In this document: positions 5,344 to 10,194 of the stretch, piece after piece
Position numbering within the stretch: position 1 is the first letter of the stretch
How the letters are laid out: each line of letters starts with the position of its first letter
NCBI GenBank assembly: GCA_023394015.1
Contig: JAEXBL010000472.1
Location: forward strand, 1 to 10,194
Direction of reading: 5' to 3'
DNA: 10,194 nucleotides
Origin: Pseudomonadota bacterium
Lineage (GTDB): Bacteria > Pseudomonadota > Gammaproteobacteria > Burkholderiales > Burkholderiaceae_C
Notes under the pieces: generated by a model
Database searches by the model: none
What the model was told of the DNA's origin: nothing
What the model saw: only the letters and a program-made list of their open reading frames with translations
Position numbers and translations under genes: made by a program

Positions 5344-6606
5344 ATGCCCGACCCATCTGTCGTTCGCCCCCGCCTGTCGCAACGCCTGTTGCCCGCCGCT
5401 GCCAGCGCGCTGCTGGCCCTGTCCATGGCCGCCTGTGGCGACAAGAAGGAAGCCGCCGGCCCCGGGGGGGCGGGCGGCGCCATGCCGCCGCCCGAGGTGG
5501 GCGTGGTCACGGTGCAGCCGGGCACGGTGGCGCTGACGACCGAGCTGCCAGGCCGGCTGGAGCCGTCGCGCATCGCGCAGGTGCGCGCGCGCGCCACCGG
5601 CATCCTGCAAAAGCGCGTGTTCACCGAGGGCAGCGACGTGCGCGCCGGGCAGCTGCTGTACCGCATCGACGCGGCGCCCTACCAGGCGGCGCAGCAAAGC
5701 GCGCAGGCGCAGCTGGCGCAGGCCCAGGCGCAGCTGGCCAATGCCAGCGCCATGGTCACGCGCTACCGCCCGCTGGTGGCGGCCAACGCGGTGAGCCAGC
5801 AGGAGTTCGACGCCGCCGTGGCGGCCGAGAAGGCGGCGCAGGCGCAGGTGGCCGCTGGCCGCGCCGCCGTGCGCACGGCCGGCATCAACCTGGACTACGC
5901 GACGGTGACGGCGCCGATCTCGGGCCGCATCGGCCGGTCGCTGGTGACCGAGGGCGCGCTGGTGAGCGCGCAAGAGGGCACGCAGCTGGCGGTGATCCAG
6001 CAGATCGACCCGCTCTACATCAACATCACGCAGTCGGCCAGTGAGGTGCTGAAGCTGCGCCAGTCGCTGCAGGGCGGCGAAGTGGCGCGCGCCAACGGCA
6101 GCGCCAGGGTGAGCGTGCTGCTGGAAAACGGCCAGGCCTACGGGCAGACGGCGCGCTTTCTGTTTACCGACCTGAGCGTCGACCCCGCCACCGGCCAGGT
6201 GAACCTGCGCGCCGAGTTGCCCAACCCCGGCGGCCTGCTGCTGCCGGGCATGTACGTGCGGGTGCGGGTAGAGCAGGCGCAGATCGACCACGCCATCCTG
6301 CTGCCGCAGCAGGCCGTCACCCGCGGCAACCAGGGCGACAGCGTGCTGGTGGTGGCTGCCGACGGCAGCGTGGCGCCGCGCCCGGTCAAGATCGGCGGCG
6401 CCCAGGGCCAGCAGTGGATCGTCACCGACGGCCTGCAGCCCGGCGAGCAGGTGTTGGTGGAAGGCGCCATGAAGCTGATGATGGGCGCCAAGGTGGTCAA
6501 GCCCGTGCCGTGGCAGCCCAAGCAGGCGCCGGCCCAGGCGGCGCAGGCCGCGCCCGAGGCGGCCGCGTCCGCGGCAGCACCCGCGGCTTCGGCGGCTTCG
6601 CGCTGA
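5344..6606 (+). CDS. acrA: RND efflux periplasmic adaptor (membrane fusion) lipoprotein, AcrA/MexA type
   Basis: This adaptor links the inner-membrane RND pump to the outer-membrane channel. The 420-aa protein starts with a short basic region and hydrophobic segment, ending in a lipobox-like L-S-M-A-A-C with C31 as the probable lipidated residue. The beta-barrel/lipoyl region follows; its first lipoyl half is near residues 78-110 (V-R-A-R-A-T-G-I-L, D-V-R-A-G-Q). An alpha-helical hairpin rich in Ala/Gln repeats spans about 112-180. R140, L144 and S151 reproduce the spacing of the AcrA RLS motif that docks the channel tip. The second lipoyl half begins near A-P-I-S-G-R-I-G. The last 35 or so residues are an Ala/Pro/Gln-rich tail, probably disordered. 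The start at 5344 has GAGAA at 5334-5338 and correctly places the lipobox. The pump gene follows after 13 bp. The symbol is a class label; mexA or ttgA would be equivalent. Confidence 0.95.
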   Translation: MPDPSVVRPRLSQRLLPAAASALLALSMAACGDKKEAAGPGGAGGAMPPPEVGVVTVQPGTVALTTELPGRLEPSRIAQVRARATGILQKRVFTEGSDVRAGQLLYRIDAAPYQAAQQSAQAQLAQAQAQLANASAMVTRYRPLVAANAVSQQEFDAAVAAEKAAQAQVAAGRAAVRTAGINLDYATVTAPISGRIGRSLVTEGALVSAQEGTQLAVIQQIDPLYINITQSASEVLKLRQSLQGGEVARANGSARVSVLLENGQAYGQTARFLFTDLSVDPATGQVNLRAELPNPGGLLLPGMYVRVRVEQAQIDHAILLPQQAVTRGNQGDSVLVVAADGSVAPRPVKIGGAQGQQWIVTDGLQPGEQVLVEGAMKLMMGAKVVKPVPWQPKQAPAQAAQAAPEAAASAAAPAASAASR

Positions 6607-6619
6607 CAGGACGGCACGC

Positions 6620-9600
6620 ATGGCCAAGTTCTTCATCGACCGACCCATCTTCGCCTGGGTCATCGCCCTGTTCATCATGGTGGCGGGCGCGATCTCCATC
6701 ACGCAGCTGCCGATTGCACAATACCCCAGCGTGGCGCCGCCCACCATCGTGCTGACGGCGGCCTACCCCGGCGCCTCGGCCCAGACCATGGAAGAGGCGG
6801 TGCTGTCCGTCATCGAGCGCGAGATGAACGGCGCGCCCGGCCTGGCCTACATGGAGGCGGTGGCGCAGGCCGACGGCAGCGGCACGCTGACGCTGAGCTT
6901 CGAGCCCGGCACCAACGCCGACCTGGCGCAGGTGGAGGTGCAGAACCGCCTCTCGCGCGCCACGCCGCGCCTGCCCACCAGCGTGGTGCAGCAGGGCGTG
7001 CGGGTGGACAAGTCGCGCGCCAACTTCCTGCTGTTCACGGTGCTGTCCTCGTCCGACCCCGACTTCGACATCAACGCGCTGAGCGACTACGCCTCGCGCA
7101 ACGTGGTGCCCGAACTGCAGCGCCTGCCCGGCATCGGCCAGGTGCAGCTGTTCGGTGCCGAGCGCGCCATGCGGGTGTGGATCGACCCGGCCAAGCTGCA
7201 GAGCTACAGCCTGTCGCCGGCCGACGTGGCCAACGCCATCGCGCAGCAGAACGCCCAGGTGTCGGCCGGCAGCATCGGCGCGCTGCCGCTGACCGCTGGC
7301 CAGACCATGAACGCCACCGTGGTGGTGCCGGGGCAGATCGCCACGGTGGAGCAGTTCGGCAACATCACCCTGCGCGCCAACACCGACGGCAGCAGCGTGC
7401 GCCTGCGCGACGTGGCGCGCGTCGAGCTGGGCGCGCAAAGCTATGCCACCGCCGCCCGCCTGAACGGCCAGCCGGCGGCCGGCATGGGCGTGCAGCTGTC
7501 GACCACCGGCAACGCGCTGGCCGCCGCCAAGGCGGTGCGCGAGCGCATGACCGAGCTGGAGCGCTACTTCCCCGCCGGCGTCAGCTGGGCCATCCCCTAC
7601 GACTCGTCGGAGTTCGTGCGCATCTCCATCACCGAGGTGGTCAAGACGCTGCTGGAGGCGGTGGCGCTGGTGTTCCTGGTGATGTTCCTGTTCCTGCAGA
7701 ACTGGCGCTACACCATCATTCCCACCATCGTGGTGCCGGTGGCGCTGCTGGGCACCTTTGCCGCGCTGCTGGCCTTCGGCATGTCGATCAACGTGCTGAC
7801 CATGTTCGGCATGGTACTGGTGATCGGCATCGTGGTGGACGACGCCATCGTGGTGGTCGAGAACGTCGAGCGCATCATGAGCGAGGAAGGCCTGCCGCCG
7901 CTGCAGGCCACGCGCAAGGCCATGGGGCAGATCTCGGGCGCCATCATCGGCATCACGGTGGTGCTGATCTCGGTGTTCGTGCCGCTGGCCTTCTTCGGTG
8001 GCTCGGTGGGCAACATCTACCGCCAGTTCTCGGCGGTGATGGCGGTGTCGATCTTCTTCTCGGCCTTCATGGCGCTGTCGCTCACGCCGGCACTGTGCGC
8101 CACGCTGCTCAAGCCCGTGGAGAAGGGCCACGACCTCGACAAGCGCGGCTTCTTCGGCGGGTTCAACCGCGGCTTCAAGCGCACCGCCCGGGGCTACGAG
8201 CGCATCGTGATGCGGCTGGTGCGCCGCGCAGCGCAGTTCATGGTGGTCTACCTGGCGCTGGCCGCGGTGGTGGGCTGGATGTACCTGCGCCTGCCCACCG
8301 CGTTCCTGCCGCAGGAGGACCAGGGCACGGTGCTGGTGAACATGCAGCTGCCGCCCGGCGCCACGCTGGAGCGCACGCAGCGCGTGGTCGAGCAGGTGGA
8401 AGGCTTCATGCTGCAGCAGCCCGAGGTCGCCAACATGGTGGCAGTGATGGGCTTCTCGTTCTCGGGCCAGGGCCAGAACGCGGCGCTGTCCTTCGTCTCG
8501 CTCAAGCCCTGGGACGAGCGCAAGGGCGCCGGACAGTCGGCCGACGCGCTGGCCGGCCGCGCCATGGGCGCGCTGTCCACCATCAAAGACGCCTTCATCT
8601 TCCCCTTGAGCCCGCCGCCGATTCCGGAGCTGGGCGTCAGCTCGGGCTTCACCTTCCGCCTGCAGGACCGCGGCGGCAACGGCCACGCCGCACTGCTGGC
8701 CGCGCGCAACCAGCTGCTGGGCATGGCCGCGCAAAGCCCGGTGCTGACCGGCGTGCGCCCCGACGGGCTGGAGGACGCGCCGCAGTTGCAGGTGGACATC
8801 GACCGCGACCTGGCGGCGGTGCAGGGCGTGAGCTTTGCCGCCATCAACAACGCCATCTCGGCCTCGCTCGGCTCGGCCTACGTCAACGACTTTCCCAACC
8901 AGGGGCGGATGCAGCGGGTGATCGTGCAGGCCGACGCGCCCGCGCGCATGGCACCCGACGACATCCTGCAACTCACGGCGCTGAACAGCCGGGGCCAGCC
9001 GGTGCCGCTGTCGGCCTTTGCCAGCACGCGCTGGATCACCGGCCCGATGCAGACCGTGCGCTACAACGGCTACCCGGCCATGCGCATCGCCGGCGGCGCC
9101 GCGCCGGGCTACAGCACCGGCGACGCCATGCAGGAGATGGAGCAGCTCGCAGCCAAGCTGCCCGAGGGCTTCGGCTTCGAGTGGACCGGCCAGTCGCGCG
9201 AGGAAAAGCTGGCCGGCAACCAGGCCATGATCGTCTACGCCTTCGCCATCCTGGCGGTGTTCCTGGCGCTGGCGGCGCTGTACGAAAGCTGGTCGATCCC
9301 GTTCGCCGTGATCCTGGTGGTGCCGCTGGGCGTGCGCGGCGTGCTGCTGGCCGTCACCGGCCGCGGCCTGCTGAACGACGTGTACTTCCAGGTCGGGCTG
9401 ATCACCATCATTGGCCTGTCGGCCAAGAACGCCATCCTGATCATCGAGTTCGCCAAGGACTTGCAGGCACAGGGCATGAGCGTGCTGGCATCGGCGCTGG
9501 CGGCGGCACACCTGCGCTTCCGGCCCATCGTGATGACGTCGATGGCCTTCATCCTGGGCGTGACGCCGCTGGCCATCGCCAGCGGTGCGGGCTCGGCGGC

Positions 9601-9886
9601 ACAGCGTGCCATCGGCACCGGCGTGATCGGCGGCATGATCGTCGGCACCATCCTGGCGGTGTTCTTCGTGCCCTTGTTCTTCGTGGTGGTGCGCAGCGTG
9701 TTCAAGGGCTCCAAGCGCGAGCATGAACACGCCGCAGAACACGCCGCCAAGGCGGGCTTCACAAACGAAGCCGGGCAGCATGACGCGGACGACCCAGAAT
9801 CGGGTCTGACCGACGCGCAGCGTCGCGCGCTGAACGCAGACTCGATCGACACCCCGCCTCCGTCGCACCAGAAGGACCCCTCATGA
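6620..9886 (+). CDS. acrB: RND multidrug efflux pump, HAE1 family, AcrB/MexB type
   Basis: This proton-driven inner-membrane trimer exports drugs, solvents and similar hydrophobic compounds from the periplasm and membrane. The 1088-aa protein starts K-F-F-I-D-R-P-I-F-A-W-V, as in the family. Two halves each carry a large periplasmic domain (about residues 30-335 and 555-865) and clustered membrane helices. Proton-relay residues are D407 and D408 in I-V-V-D-D-A-I-V-V-V-E-N-V-E-R, K936 in G-L-S-A-K-N-A-I-L-I, and T973 in I-V-M-T-S, matching AcrB D407, D408, K940 and T978. Binding-pocket aromatics equivalent to AcrB F178, F615, F617 and F628 are recognisable; F610 is replaced by Val. The C-terminus after the last helix is about 60 residues, some 45 longer than AcrB, hydrophilic and His/Asp-rich. 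The start has CAGGA at 6607-6611. R906 in a late membrane helix is unusual. The stop overlaps the next gene as ATGA. Confidence 0.97.
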   Translation: MAKFFIDRPIFAWVIALFIMVAGAISITQLPIAQYPSVAPPTIVLTAAYPGASAQTMEEAVLSVIEREMNGAPGLAYMEAVAQADGSGTLTLSFEPGTNADLAQVEVQNRLSRATPRLPTSVVQQGVRVDKSRANFLLFTVLSSSDPDFDINALSDYASRNVVPELQRLPGIGQVQLFGAERAMRVWIDPAKLQSYSLSPADVANAIAQQNAQVSAGSIGALPLTAGQTMNATVVVPGQIATVEQFGNITLRANTDGSSVRLRDVARVELGAQSYATAARLNGQPAAGMGVQLSTTGNALAAAKAVRERMTELERYFPAGVSWAIPYDSSEFVRISITEVVKTLLEAVALVFLVMFLFLQNWRYTIIPTIVVPVALLGTFAALLAFGMSINVLTMFGMVLVIGIVVDDAIVVVENVERIMSEEGLPPLQATRKAMGQISGAIIGITVVLISVFVPLAFFGGSVGNIYRQFSAVMAVSIFFSAFMALSLTPALCATLLKPVEKGHDLDKRGFFGGFNRGFKRTARGYERIVMRLVRRAAQFMVVYLALAAVVGWMYLRLPTAFLPQEDQGTVLVNMQLPPGATLERTQRVVEQVEGFMLQQPEVANMVAVMGFSFSGQGQNAALSFVSLKPWDERKGAGQSADALAGRAMGALSTIKDAFIFPLSPPPIPELGVSSGFTFRLQDRGGNGHAALLAARNQLLGMAAQSPVLTGVRPDGLEDAPQLQVDIDRDLAAVQGVSFAAINNAISASLGSAYVNDFPNQGRMQRVIVQADAPARMAPDDILQLTALNSRGQPVPLSAFASTRWITGPMQTVRYNGYPAMRIAGGAAPGYSTGDAMQEMEQLAAKLPEGFGFEWTGQSREEKLAGNQAMIVYAFAILAVFLALAALYESWSIPFAVILVVPLGVRGVLLAVTGRGLLNDVYFQVGLITIIGLSAKNAILIIEFAKDLQAQGMSVLASALAAAHLRFRPIVMTSMAFILGVTPLAIASGAGSAAQRAIGTGVIGGMIVGTILAVFFVPLFFVVVRSVFKGSKREHEHAAEHAAKAGFTNEAGQHDADDPESGLTDAQRRALNADSIDTPPPSHQKDPS

Positions 9887-10194
9887 CCTCCGCATCGATG
9901 GCCCCACACACCCAGTCGCTGGCCCGGGTGCTCGGCGCCGCCGTGCTGGCCGGCAGCCTGGCTGCCTGCTCGCTGGTGCCCACCTACGAGCGCCCGGCCG
10001 CGCCCGTCACCGCCACCTGGCCCGACAGCGCCGGCGCCCAGGAAGTGGGCGGCATCGCCGCCGCCGACCTGCCGTGGCAGCAGTTCGTGCACGATGCGCA
10101 GCTGCGCGAACTGATCGCCATGGCGATCGAGAACAACCGCGACCTGCGCGTGGCGGTGCAGAACATCGAGCAGGCGCGCGCGCAGTACCAGATC
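9883..10194 (+). CDS. oprM: Outer-membrane efflux lipoprotein, OprM/TolC (NodT) type, 3'-truncated
   Basis: The frame runs from ATG 9883 to the window end, giving 104 residues of a protein usually near 470-500 aa. The ATG overlaps the pump stop (ATGA) and has GAAGGA at 9871-9876, so translation is likely coupled to the pump. An export signal ends in L-A-A-C with C29 as the predicted lipidated residue. Then come the family-typical P-T-Y-E-R-P start of the mature protein, an L-P-W-Q-Q-F segment, and the first helix pair (L-R-E-L-I-A-M-A-I-E-N-N-R-D-L-R-V-A, I-E-Q-A-R-A-Q-Y). These match OprM, TtgC and CusC-like channels. An ATG at 9898 is an alternative start but lacks a well-placed ribosome site. 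The protein would complete the efflux channel. The symbol is a class label. Confidence 0.93.
   Translation, partial: MTSASMAPHTQSLARVLGAAVLAGSLAACSLVPTYERPAAPVTATWPDSAGAQEVGGIAAADLPWQQFVHDAQLRELIAMAIENNRDLRVAVQNIEQARAQYQI

Noticed and set aside
6540..6606. GC-rich repeats and hairpins at the acrA 3' end as a possible regulatory element
   Set aside because: They are explained by the Ala-rich codons (GCG/GCC/GCA) of the disordered C-terminal tail.
6497..9868. Very long open frame on the minus strand opposite the RND pump gene (about 1123 codons)
   Set aside because: It is an antisense artefact of high GC at third positions; the composition is His/Arg/Gln/Ala-rich with no recognisable domain, while the plus strand encodes a clear AcrB homologue.

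Overview
The window reads as a chromosomal segment of a GC-rich betaproteobacterium, most likely order Burkholderiales and probably family Comamonadaceae. I base this on the strong G/C third-position bias in every gene, the mreD-mrdA pairing, and the general look of the proteins. This is recognition from memory, not a database match. All genes use similar codons, and I see no insertion sequence, CRISPR array, phage gene or integration scar.

Layout: (1) 2-409 (+) is the 3' part of mreD, cut by the window edge. It is followed by a 160-bp spacer with three small GCA-loop hairpins, then mrdA (PBP2) at 570-2522 (+). Both belong to the cell-elongation machinery. (2) After a 176-bp spacer holding a hairpin and an AT-rich promoter-like island comes a monocistronic small-subunit heme catalase at 2699-4228 (+). 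(3) 4229-4467 holds a 3' hairpin, a strong two-way terminator, and a tRNA-Arg(CCG) gene on the minus strand with its CCA encoded. (4) 4468-5097 (-) is a TetR/AcrR-family repressor gene. It diverges from a tripartite RND efflux operon on the plus strand: membrane fusion lipoprotein 5344-6606, HAE1-type RND pump 6620-9886, and the start of an OprM/TolC-type outer membrane lipoprotein from 9883 to the window end.

The efflux locus forms one unit. A near-perfect AcrR-type palindrome at 5144-5167 lies between the repressor and pump genes, where the best promoter hexamers for both directions overlap. The simplest model is that the repressor controls itself and the pump from one site and is released by a pump substrate. 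The pump keeps the expected proton-relay residues (D407, D408, K936, T973) and the adaptor keeps the R/L/S docking pattern (R140, L144, S151), so both look functional.

I found no wholly new system. The points most worth checking are the superimposed operator/promoter architecture, the folded leader of the efflux mRNA, the hairpin triplet between mreD and mrdA, the catalase placed directly after mrdA where rodA is often found, and an arginine at a normally hydrophobic membrane position of the pump. No stretch longer than 300 bases lacks a gene.
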